Below are positions 1-11,100 of a stretch of DNA of 64,000 nucleotides, piece after piece. Source of the stretch: Rhodosporidiobolus odoratus (Eukaryota > Basidiomycota > Microbotryomycetes > Sporidiobolales > Sporidiobolaceae); NCBI GenBank assembly GCA_034387635.1, contig JAOANU010000029.1, positions 1 to 64,000 of the forward strand, given 5' to 3'. A model generated the notes under the pieces. The model was given only the letters and a program-made list of their open reading frames with translations, had not been told where the DNA came from and ran no database searches. A program made the translations under genes and the position numbers. Position 1 is the stretch's first letter, and each line of letters begins with the position of its first letter.

Positions 1-3000
1 TAAGGTGCGGTACGAAGTGATGTCAATGAGAGGGGAGCAAGATAGCGAGGTCGGGAGGCTGAAGGGCAGGAGTGGCTGTGGTGATGAAGCTGTATGTACT
101 CTCTTGTCTGGTGCTCTGAAACAAGAAGTCTAGCCGGTGATGGCTGTGAAGTGCAGCAGAGCGACGCGAGCAAGGCGGGCGCGGGAGAGAGCGGGTTCAG
201 GAGAGGTGGGAGAATTCAAACTTGGAGAATGGCCGCTCGTGTCATAGCTTCTCTCGCGCTTTCCATCCTCAATCGCTGCCGTCCTGACATAGTCCACTCT
301 CGCCTCTGTACCCAGATGGACCCTAGTGAGTCAATTGTATAGGACAGCAGTGAGTACTGGTCAAGATAACAGTGCAGTGCAAAGTACAAAATGAGAGATA
401 GTAGACGGTCACTACGCTACACAGCCAGCGATTATTGCAGGCTGAGTCCAAATAGACGCATATGTACCGCATAGCCTGTATCCTGAGTGTAAGATGGCAT
501 CAAGGGGCACCCTCTGCACATCACACTGTCTACCCGTGCACTACAGCCCCCACACGCTGCCTGTGCAGCAGCAGCAGCAGACAGGTTCTGTAGCACTTGT
601 GAGCTCAGACAGCGGGTCCGCTACCACCCCTGGCCTGCCTGGTCCAGCATGAGACGGACAAAGAGGCACTCTTGGCTTGACTGAGAGGGGCGAGACTGCT
701 AGCAGCTGTGGACTCCTGGATATACTCTAGGGCGCTATGACTTGGGGAAATGCCGACAAGCGGCAGTGCAAACTTTGCAACCTTGCCAGGAATGGGCTCA
801 ATGACCCCAGGAGATACTTGCTGCGATGGACATGATCTCATGGAGCCAAGGCAATGTACAGAATCTGATGGGAGAGAATCTTATGGTATGGCCAAGTCCT
901 GGCAGCCTTTGACATCACAGAGCTACCTCACCTGTCTTGCAGTGTTTACTGAGTAACCACACATGGGCTGTAATGAACAACATGTGAAAGAGACTACCGG
1001 GGACACTGGGCAGGTAAAATGGGTTCTAGCGCGAAGTCCTGGCATACATCTTGTGTTGGGCGTTCAGTGATGGGAAGTCAGGAGAGAAGGACTACCGTTG
1101 CGGTTGCTAGGATTACCATTCCCTAGTACACCCTCATATGTTAAGTCTTGTTTCCTCCCCATTTTCTTTTCTTTTTTGGCTTTCCCTTTGGGACTGGTTG
1201 CAATCGGTTTGCCTTACTACAGCGCTACCCGCCTATTGACTACTAAAGTGTGTGACGGCGCTAATGGGGTTATGATGACCAAGGCAACTCGTGTAGTGCC
1301 TTTTTTTGTTTTTTCCCTCTGGATTCCTTTATATAGCTATGGCAACAAGAGTTATCAAGCTGTGAGTTCTCACTGCGAGCGCTCTGCTAGGCTAGTTCTA
1401 CTTGACTTGTTCCTTTTTCCTGCTAAGTTCCTGGCCTCCCGTGCAGTCAACATTGGTGGATTCAGCAGCGGCTGACTGGGCTTGAACAATGAACTGACTT
1501 TGCCAATCTCTGGCATTACCAAACCTTGAAGTACTTGGTAAGAGAGCTGCTTTACTGCTGGGTTCACTGCTTGAATTGTTGAATAAGTCCTGATCACCTT
1601 TTGTGCCATGGCCAAGGAGGAAATGCTGCACCTTGCAAAGAGGCAAGCATTGACAGGTAGTTGTGTACCTTATGGAACAGATAATTTGCGTGTCAGAAAC
1701 CTTAAGAGACCTGTGGGTACACTGTGAAGTGCCCAGTATGTCCAGGAAGAAACAAGAGAACAAAGGCAGGGACAGGGTTGCTTCTGGCACTCCCCCACAA
1801 CCCAAACGTTTTGCAGGACATCCAATGAGAGCTAACGTACAACAAGCTGCTGACATTGGTAGTGGCCAATCATGCATGCAAGCTTGGGGTGGAAGGAAGG
1901 TAAGCAGGCCGAGAAGGTCACAACAATGGGGAGCTTTTCTAGCCTGTGGCATGTTGTACAACACGCTTGGGAGGTTGAGCTCTAATACTCAACCTACAAA
2001 AGGAGAAAAGTGCAGCTTTTGTCATACTATGCTGCCACGAAAGGATACATTATCACTTCAACAGTTCACCGTACTTACATAGCATAACCATGTATGTTTT
2101 GCAAATCCAGCACATGCCATTTAGAGGTACAGTCCATCACTGCCCTGTAGACGTGTCTATTGCTGCCCTGTAGGCGTCTCTCAGACAGGCCATAGAGCAG
2201 CTATGTGACTCTCTGGATCAGAATAAGTGCAGGACAAGAATCTGGACATACCCCGCAAGCTCAGCACTTCAAAAACAACAGATCATGTGAAGGGTCACAC
2301 AGATGGTACAGCGGTAAGCTGATGATGTGCGCGCCCTGATGTTAGTGACTATGCATGTCTCGTGCTGTAAAAGAAGCCAGCCTTGCTGTATTGTTGTCAG
2401 GTGGTGACAGCATGACAAAGACATTGACCATGAGCAACATTGACCATGCAAGTTGTTGTAGTACTCCTATCAATGAAGGACAGGAGCTGTGCACAGGTGA
2501 GGTGGGGGAAAAAGGGCAGCAAGGATGGCAGCAAAGAAAGCAACATTGCTAAAGCTACAGAAGGAGAGGAGCAACGCCACTTTCATCCGATAAGTCCAGC
2601 CCAATTACACACCATGCCCCAAGTCAGCTGTGTTTCTCGGACTCCTCAACATGGGAAGGTGAGGATGAGGAGGCAAGACAAAAGATGGAATTGATCGCCA
2701 AAGATGAGGATTTGTGCAGTGAAGTGTAATGGCTAGTAAGAACGAGCTTACCTGGGCATGAAGTGAAGAGTAATGTGCAGCACAAAGCAAAGTCACAGTG
2801 GCAGAAGAGGAAAAACAGTATTGTCACAATCAGGAAGTGCTAGCTCGCTTCGCTTGCTGCGCAATCTTACTTGTTGCATCCGCTGCAGTGCAGGACATAT
2901 GTGCCAGTCTCCCCAGCACTGGCCAGCTCAGGCAGTTCAAGCTGGGACACAGGCCAGTCGAGAAGGTCAACCTCTAGAGCGGGGTAGATGCGGAGCAGAA

Positions 3001-4025
3001 TGTACTGCTTGCTCTTTTCAACCTGGTCCTTCCTTTCCAGACAAGCAGTGGAGCACCGAGAGAGGCTATAACCTCCGCTGTACCGAGCAGCAGAAGCCAT
3101 AGCTCTATCTGGCAGAGAGCAAAAGCTCAATTCTGAAGCAGACGAAGAAGAACCCCGGTGTGGAGAGAGTGGAGAAACCTGTTCCTGTGCCTGCACACAC
3201 CTGAGCATGGGGGGGAGGCATGGTAAGAGCAAATCTTCTTCGAAGTTTGCAACAAGAGACATGCAGACACAGGACAAGATGCTCACATCACGATTTAGCA
3301 CGTAAAGTGCTGACATCAGTTGCTCTAGGGCATGCAGCATGTCCTGTGCCTGTGCTTATACCTAGCTCCCTCTTGCGCCGTGTGCACCTGTGATAACTCC
3401 TTGTGCCTGGAGCTGCCAGCTAGTCAGGAAGAGCAGCATCACACAGCAGGGAAGAACAAGTGGAAAGTGTGGAAGGGAATGTCAGACCTGCCAGTGGATG
3501 TATGAAGCTACGGTTCATGGTGCGCCAGGGCCTGACACTGCCTTCACTCCTTTCTCCAAAAATACATGTGCATATCAGAGTATATGAATGGCACATCAAG
3601 CAAAGGAAGCAAACTGAGGGTTGATGACCTTCTCAAACGAAAGAGGCCTCCATAACCTGTTCCCAAAGGTCATACCCCCGGCAGATCAGCACTCTCAAGG
3701 GCCACGAAAGACAGACTTTTTGACTGCAGGTCCACCTAGACACTGTGAAGGAGTGGCCTCTACAAAAAGCCACCACAGGCTGCTTGACAGCTTGCACTGG
3801 AATTACTGTCCCAGATTTTATTCTTCAAAGCTTGTGTCCTGGTACATTAGTCCATAGCATACTGGCAGTTCTGCAATGGAGAGTGTCAAATGCGGCTGCT
3901 TAGAGCCACCAGTGATAGTTGGGGAGACGCTGGAGGAAACCATAAAGGGTGATCCGAGTTTTTGGTCTTGCATAGTTCAGACCATCATGCATCATAGTAC
4001 GTTCTGTCAACCGAATTAACATGAA
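1..4025. other. Left flank without recognisable protein genes
   Basis: No reading frame here resembles a known family. The longest frames (about 140-157 codons, near 1663-2082 and 2867-3340) are low-complexity and overlap one another on opposite strands. The base composition is rich in TG/CA steps and visibly poorer in CpG than the gene block that starts at 4466. This resembles the other flank (47.4-64 kb). Minor repeats seen are five CAG units at 566-580, a 12-bp direct repeat (acattgaccatg) at 2421-2432 and 2437-2448, and an imperfect 18-bp direct repeat with 23-bp spacing at 2141-2181. Divergent transposon relics could be hidden here, but I see no transposase or reverse transcriptase motif. 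Confidence 0.5.
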
Positions 4026-4105
4026 GCACTGGTGGTTTAGTGGCAAAATTGGACATTGCCACTGGTAATCTTGTCTAGCCCTGGGTTCGATTCCCAGTCA
4101 GTGCA
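4026..4105 (+). tRNA. tRNA-Gly(GCC) with a short intron
   Basis: A full cloverleaf can be drawn. The acceptor strand GCACTGG pairs with TCAGTGC plus discriminator A. The A-box region is TGGTTTAGTGG. The anticodon stem GGACA pairs with TGTCT, and the anticodon is GCC in the loop TTGCCA. The T arm is CTGGG-TTCGATT-CCCAG. Between the base 3' of the anticodon and the closing stem there are about nine extra bases (around 4062-4070), as expected for a nuclear tRNA intron at position 37/38. The 5' half closely follows the conserved eukaryotic tRNA-Gly(GCC) pattern. A T-run follows immediately. Confidence 0.93.
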
Positions 4106-4110
4106 TTTTT
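4106..4110 (+). terminator. RNA polymerase III terminator of tRNA-Gly
   Basis: Five consecutive T residues directly follow the discriminator base of the tRNA-Gly gene, a normal Pol III stop. Confidence 0.85.
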
Positions 4111-4465
4111 GCCTCACCCTACCGCCAGCATTGGCGGCGCGACACGCACCTTCTCCCCTACTTGGCACATGGCTTACTCAACACTATCTTGCATGCCCAG
4201 GTGCCGCCGCTCTTACCAGTCAGTGGATTTTGCCTCGAATCATCTGTAATCCGAGAATTCCCAGTTTGCCGCGGCGTGTAGTCAGCCATCCGGCTTCCTC
4301 ACGTGCTTCCTCTCTGCATGCTTGCTTGAGTTCGAGCCTTCGCCGGCCAAATGCCTACCCCTTTCTTCTGCAAGCCAGTAAGCCGCGCCTGCACGTGCCA
4401 AGATCCCTCTTTAGGTGTTGTGAGGAGGATCCAGTCTGCTATATTGCTCAACTGCTTCTGCCGGA

Positions 4466-7400
4466 TTACGACCCTTGCGCCACGCCTAACCTGCGTCCGA
4501 AGATCCCCAACATCGTGTCCCGAGGAACCTGGGCGAAGACCGCCGCCGGTACCAGCTCTTGTCGGGCTGGCTGCGATGTGAACGTGACCTCTGCAGGTAT
4601 CGCGTGATCGCCTTGTCCTTCGGGTTGAGCATGCGGAAGGGTGAGCAATTCGCGCCAGAGCATACGCACTGGCGGGAGAGTGTGCGCAGGCGAGTCGAGC
4701 AGCACGCCCGCCAGGTCAGGCAGGCTAGCCGTTCCAACACTCGACGCAACCTCCTTGCCCTTGCCCATGGTCTTCACCAGTCCTCGCGACTTGCCCTTGT
4801 TAGCGACGGCTGCTGGCCGGGCTCGAGCACTCGCGTCACTTCCGCCAAAGATTTCGTCGAACATGCGGTTGGTAGCGCCAGCTCCCGAAGCAGCGGTGGG
4901 CAGACGCGAGGGAGCGATAAAGCTGCCGGCAGTCGCTGCCGTACCCACCAATGCCACAGTTCCGCTCGAGTCGGCGACAGCGAGGGAAACGGCATCATCC
5001 TCATCGGAGGTAGCGGCGGCGGAGGTGAGCCACACGGCTTGTCGGACGGTCGCAGGCAGGGGACGTGTGCGAGGCCGAGAAGGGCCGGCTGACGAGACTG
5101 AAGTGGAAGACGGCGAGAACGGTCGGAGAATGTACAAGAGGGAAGAGTCTGCAGCCACCGGCGAATCTTCGGTTGCTGCGAGGCGGTCGGTACCCCGCTC
5201 GGATGCAACGGCGGCGAAGTCGATGGTAGAGGAGAACGTTTCTGCGTGAGGTGCAAGTCAGTCTTTGTCGTTACCCGGGGAACCGAAAAGAGGTAGCACA
5301 CCTTCAAGCGTGAGCAGATCCCAGCAAAGAGCACCGCCAGTCCCAGTGGCGATAACCTTGGTCCCCTCCTGGTCAACGAACGCGACATTCTTCGGCCTCC
5401 CAATGCTCGTCGCCGCAAAGGAGTGCACGAGCTCGCCCTGCCCGGCAACCGTCCAGAGCGTGACCGCCCGCAAATGCGCGATTGCGAATAGGGAGCCATC
5501 GTGCGACCAGGCGGACGCGACCGGGGCGGCGCGGGCGACGGATCGATGCGAGATTGAGAGGCGGCAACGCCACGAAGCGTCGGCTGAGGCATAGGCCCAG
5601 ACCTTGATGCGACCGTCGGCGGAGGTGGTCAGGAGGAGCGGCGAGACCGGTGAAGGGGAGAAGGCGAAGGAGGTGATGACAGCGTCGTGTGGGGAATCGA
5701 TGCGGGTGGATAGAGCGAACCTGCAGCGCGCAAGTAGTAGGCAATCAGGTTCGACGTCGCTGCACGAGACAGCCGATCAACGCACGTAGTTCCGTCCGCC
5801 TTCTTTCGCCAGAACTTCAATTGCCGCACAGGTGCGAAGTGACCTTGATGCCACGAGTCCAGCGTAGCCATCCAGTACGATCCACCGTCTCGTTCCGGCT
5901 GCGAGAAAGCGACATGCTCGACTCGCGTGGGCTCAAGGGGCTTGTCGAGGTCGGCGCGTGACACTCGATTCGACGGAGCGATCTCCACCTCAAGAAGCTG
6001 TGCGTCGTCCTGTACCGAGTAGAACTGGAGGGAAGAAGGATGACCGGCGGGCAGTACCAGGGTTGAGGTCGAGGGATCGACAGCGAGAGGAGGGGCCGTC
6101 GCGGTAGATGCGGAAGGGGCTTCCGAGGACGAGATGGACTCTGTCATTCGAAGACTTCATCAGCTGAATGCGTACCAACAGCCTGGCGAAATCGGGAATG
6201 ATGACGGACCCGCTTTCAGCCCTGTTATCGTTTTGACCGCCTTCAACTTCTGGCTACCGACAAAGACGATGCTACCATCTCGCAACCGCGCCGCTACCTG
6301 CTGCTCGCCCGTCTCGGCGCTGTCTGATACGGTAAGAGCGAGAATAGGCGCGCCGAGACGGGGCACGTACTCCTGGTGTCCGGTGTGGAGCTGCCAGAGA
6401 ACGAGTACCGCTTCTTGTCCACCCGAAAGCAGATAGGCACCGTTGGGAGTGAAGGCGAGGGAAGACACGGCATGAGCGTGCCAATGCAGGAGGGCGGTCG
6501 AGGGTGCCCTAGCAGTATCTTCGCCTTGATCCCCCTCGCTCGTGCCATCTGCCCCCAGTGCCGGACTGCCCAATGCGTCGTACCACAGGCGGATTTGACC
6601 CTTGGTGTTGCCGGTCGCAAAGTAATTCTCCGTAGGATGAAAGGCCAGTGTGGTGAGGTCCTCGCCATCTTCGGCTGCGACCGTCTGGCTGAAGCCTCGG
6701 CTGAACTGGGCGGTGCGACACAGGTGAACAGTCTGAGGGGTAAGAGAGGCGAGGATGCTGCCATCGGGGCTCAAAGCGAGGGTTCGAACGGCCCGAGGGA
6801 CGGCGAGGCGTACGCGCCGAGCGGGCGGGCGGGGAGTGGAGGCATCGAGGGTTTGGGCGAGGTTGCCATTCCCATCGCTTTTGGCGGGGCGCAACGAGAC
6901 GAGGTATACTCCGGCGAGCTGTTCACGAGCATCCGTCTTCTTCCTCTGCGCCTTGCTCGCCCCAGCCGTAGGTTTTGCTGGCTCAACTGGTGCCAGCGCG
7001 ACATAGAGCTGATCAGGAAGCGCCGCGTTCGCAACGGCGTGAAGGACTGAAGTGCCCATATCGAGGGTGCGAAGGAGGCGGCCTTCGAGGTAGTCCCAGA
7101 TGCGCACCTTGGCGTCGGTCGAGCCTACGATAAGCTGTCGAGGGTTGGACGGGTTGACCAGTACGGCGGTAACCCGGGCTCGCTGGAGGGTGGATGCAGG
7201 GGTCGAAGAAGGCGAGGAAGGAGAGAGGGGAGAGGCTTGAGAAAAAGGCCGGATGGACAGGGTAGACATGAGCTGAGTGGTGCGGACGGAGTAGATCTTG
7301 ACAGCTGAGCCGGACGTGACGAAGCAGTACCTGCGAAGAAAAGCCGCGCGAAAACTGTCAATAGGTTGTTTTGCAGCGCATGGCAATGATTCTCCCGCGA

Positions 7401-7881
7401 TCTCGATACGGATGGTAGGACAAGGCGAGGTATGTCACGCTACTACTCTGTGTGGTTCTACAGGAGGCCTAGCGTGCGGATACGGATGTACTCGCTTCCG
7501 TCGATCGAGTTGCAGCTCGTGGTGTGCGGCCGATGTTACAACGTTCCCCCTCTGACGAGCCCAGTAGCGCGCGCAGAAGTGTACGCAGGTAGAGTGTAAG
7601 ATGACGGGAAGGACTGACTCGTTGTCACTGGAGAAGACTACCGGCGGCACCGAAAGGAACGAGGCGGAGGTGTCGGCGAGCGGGAGCCACTGCAGCGCGC
7701 GCTGGGCACGTTCGGCATCCTGCTGTTCGAGGTCCTGCTGAGGGCCGTCAGGCTCAGAGTGCTGTTGAGCGAGGGCGAGAGCGTCGCGGTGTTGCCTGAG
7801 TTGATGTCGCTCCTTCTTCGAGGGACGCTGTCGAGGTGCGGTCCGGGGTGTTGGAGCGTGGGCGGCAGCTGGAGTCGCCAT
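4466..7881 (-). CDS. NAN1: U3 snoRNP / t-UTP WD40 protein Nan1 (Utp17, WDR75 homologue)
   Basis: A WD40 double-propeller protein of the UTP-A/t-UTP subcomplex that acts in the nucleolus on pre-18S rRNA processing and Pol I transcription. The chosen ATG is at 7881, giving a basic N terminus (MATPAAAHA, then RPSKKERHQLRQ). Exon 1 ends at 7619 in SSDNE. After a 288-nt intron (7331-7618), exon 2 resumes with YCFVTSGSAVKIYS. WD-like blocks include KVRIWDYLEGRLLRTL, ATGNTKGQIRLW and LLSGGQEAVLVLWQL. Later come LKFWRKKADGTT, then FALSTRIDSPHD after an intron near 5718-5775, then SADGRIKVWAY and WDLLTLE. The last intron is about 5242-5301. The C terminus contains MFDEIFGG and HTLPPVRMLW, as in WDR75. 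Length is roughly 1000 residues, normal for the family. It is divergently paired with the Cdc7-type kinase. Exact exon ends near 6150 are approximate. Confidence 0.88.
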
Positions 7882-8113
7882 ACTCGGTGCTCCTAGACAA
7901 GCAGCAAGCTGGAGTACCTGTCTGATTGAGGCGGACGAGGAGCGAGACGAGATGAAGCTCAAGTTCGGCGATCGGACTGCAAAGAGAATTCCCCCCTTTT
8001 TCTTTTTGCTATAATACATACCACAATTCCCCCGCTCCTCTCAACTGGAACCGAGTCTCTATTAGACACTGCTTTACTCCAAGTTATTACACTATTACGT
8101 ACCACTCGTGGTC
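7882..8113. promoter_or_regulatory. Bidirectional promoter region between NAN1 and the Cdc7-type kinase
   Basis: This is the 232-bp gap between two divergent start codons. It contains an A/T-rich patch around 7990-8030 (pyrimidine tract, then tataatacata), unlike the surrounding GC-rich coding DNA. No specific factor site is recognised. Confidence 0.5.
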
Positions 8114-11100
8114 ATGGCACCACAACCAGACAGACCACCACCTGCTCCTTCTCTCCCAAACTACGTAACTCTCTATCCTCTCCCCCCACCTCCTCTCCAT
8201 CAACCACAACTCACGCACAATCCTCTTCAATCTCCATTCGCAGAAGTTGGCAGAGAAGCTGGGTCAGGGTGCTTTCGGAAGCGTCTACAGGGTCAGTCTA
8301 CCTCACTCGCTCCGTCGAGTTCACTCAAGCTGACCCTGCCTCAGCCAACAGGCCCTCAATTGCTCGTCCATGTTCTCCACTTCTGACGACGTGCCATGCT
8401 GATGTGTTGCGAGGTATATGCGTAGGGACAACGGGCGAGACATGCGCGGTCAAGCAGGTGAGTCCCGGTGGTCGCCTGTCTATCAAGTCGGAAGTGGAGA
8501 GGAGTACGGACGGCGCTGGGCGTCGGCGGTGCAAGCGCACACAACGAGCTTACGAGCGCTGACGGAACTATGCATGTCAGATCAACCTGTCCCATATCCC
8601 CAAGTCCGAGTTGCCCGACATCATGGCAAGTCATCCTCTGTCCACCTAGTCCACGTCTGCCCTTTTAGGGTCACTCATGTTCTTCTATTGTGTCACCTCA
8701 CAGTCCGAGATTGATTTACTCAAGAACCTCCACCGTGCGCTGTCGTCCCTCCGCGTTACTGTAATGTACTTCTCGTCCGACCTTCTCAATTCGCTGTCCC
8801 TTCCCGCAGACCCCAACATCGTGCAATACCGAGGATATGCTCGCACAGACTCCGCCCTGTACATCATCCTCGAATACTGCGAGAATGGCTCTTTGAGCGC
8901 TATCATCAAGAAGTTTGGGCGTATCCCCGAGTCTTTGGTCGGCTTGTACACCCTTCAAGTCTTGCAAGGCTTGCAATACTTGCACGATCAGGGCGTCATC
9001 CACCGAGACATCAAGGGAAGCAATATTCTGGCAACCAAAGAGGGCAGCATCAAGCGTGCGTAACGGCTTCTAACCAGCCTCGTCTCCTGGCTCACACCCC
9101 CTTCGTCCCTCTTCCTTCTCCTCTGGTAGTCGCCGACTTCGGCGTTGCGACTCGTGTGGGCGGCCCCTCTGATTCAGCCGTGGTCGGGTCACCCTACTGG
9201 ATGGCGCCAGAGGTCGTCGATCAGACCGGCGCCACGACTTCGTCCGATGTTTGGTCGCTGGGCGCCCTCGTCATCGAGCTTCTCACTGGCAAGCCTCCGT
9301 ATCACTTCCTAGACCCTCTACCTGCTCTCTTCCGAATCGTCAACGACGACTGTCCACCCCTGCCAGACGGCGCATCGGCCGTAGTGCGGGACTTCCTTCT
9401 TCAGTGCTTCCAGAAAGACAGGAACTTGAGAATAGGAGCGAAGAAACTGCTGCGACATCCTTGGATGGTCGCCGCTAAGCGACAGGCAGATCAACGGCGG
9501 AGAGAAACGGTAGGCGCAAGGGCGGCGAGACCAACGAGCTTGTACGACGACACGGTTCAGAAGGTGCAAGAATGGAATGAAGCGCTGCGAGGTACGTCCT
9601 CATTCCGCCACGTCCTCCTTCTGTTCCACACGTATTTAATCCCCATTGCCTCCACAGCCAACCCTCTCAATCAGCCTCGTCCCTCTCGCATCTCGCATGC
9701 AGGAAACGAAAATGCCCCTCAGTCACCCTCTCACGTCAGTCTCAGCTCACCTCTGATCCGCCGGCCCTCTGCCGAGCTTGCCTCTGCCTTGAAGCCTGCC
9801 ATCGCCGCCCCACCCCCGTCTGCCGCCACCTCCCTCGTTCCTCCAGCCGGCCTAGCACCGACAGGGACTCGGCGCGGTTCCCTTCCGCTGGCCATCATAC
9901 AGCCCGAGCCGCGAACATCGAGTCTAGCGGCCCTCGAGGATGATGCCACGGAAGTCGGAGGCGACAATTGGGACAACGACTTTGAAGAGGGAATTTCGAT
10001 CACAAAGATTGCTTGTGAGTTGTTACGTCTCCCCTCTTACGCGTGGAAGAAGCTGACGGATCTCTGCGGCGAACACGTCAGCATTGGATCGCGTCTCCGA
10101 ACCTTCATCGTCTTCCGCTGACGAAGCGGAGCATATTGACGAGGAACAGACGAACTCGATCACGATCAGGCCGTTGAAGGGGCTTGGCTCGCTTGGGGAC
10201 AAAGTCGGGACGGTAGGAAAAACGGCGAAACCAGCTCTAGCACCCGTACTGGAGGACTATTCGGATCTCGTCGGGGAAGAAGAGACGGACCCATTCGAGG
10301 GGAAAATCAAAACCTTCCAGGTACGTTGGCCAACTCGCTCGAACTTCGTCTCCGTCCTCCGAGCTTAAGTCGCATCTGCCGACAGGAGAAGAGCAACTCC
10401 ACGAAACGACTGCTCCACCCCAACGACATTCCCCACATTCTGACCACACCGCCAGAGGCAGCACTCGCAGCGCGCCCTTCCAGTACCGCGTCCGACACCT
10501 CCTCCTCCGGCCGCTACACCGATACCTACTCGAGCACCAGTATTGCTCACTATAGTGAAGACCCCGGAGAGGAGGACGACTACTCTGACGTGTTCGGCGC
10601 GAGGTCAACTGGGGCAGTGAGCCAAAGTCGACTCGAGGAACTCAGGTTGGGTACGAGGTCTTCGAGCAGGTCTTGGGTAAGTACTTGAACCTGCCTATCT
10701 TGCCTCCATATTGCTTACATACGGTTCCCATAGCTCGGCGACGAGGATTCGGACGAGGAGGACCCCTTCGCTTTGGTCGAAGACGATGGACAAGTCTCAG
10801 CAGCATACGACGTGGAAGCGGATCTTGAGGCAAATCTGGCTAGGGATAAGCTGGCTCAGCAATGTGCGCTGGTGAGCGAATTGATCGAGACGGTGGCAGG
10901 AGCCGAAAGGCTGGATGGAGAAAGGGAGGTCAGAGAGGCAGCGCTTCAGCTGGTCCGTCTCTTTTCCCCTCTCTTCCGACATGAACGTCTGCTGATCGCG
11001 TCTGCTTACCGTATAGATCGGCCTTCTCGAGGACTCTCTGGAGTTGCGTTCGCATTTTGTCAAGTCGCATGGCATGCTCGTAGTCCTCAAAGCACTGCGG

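Noticed and set aside
4641..5249. 202-codon + frame opposite NAN1
   Set aside because: Shadow of the NAN1 exons, which have clear WD40/WDR75 homology on the other strand.
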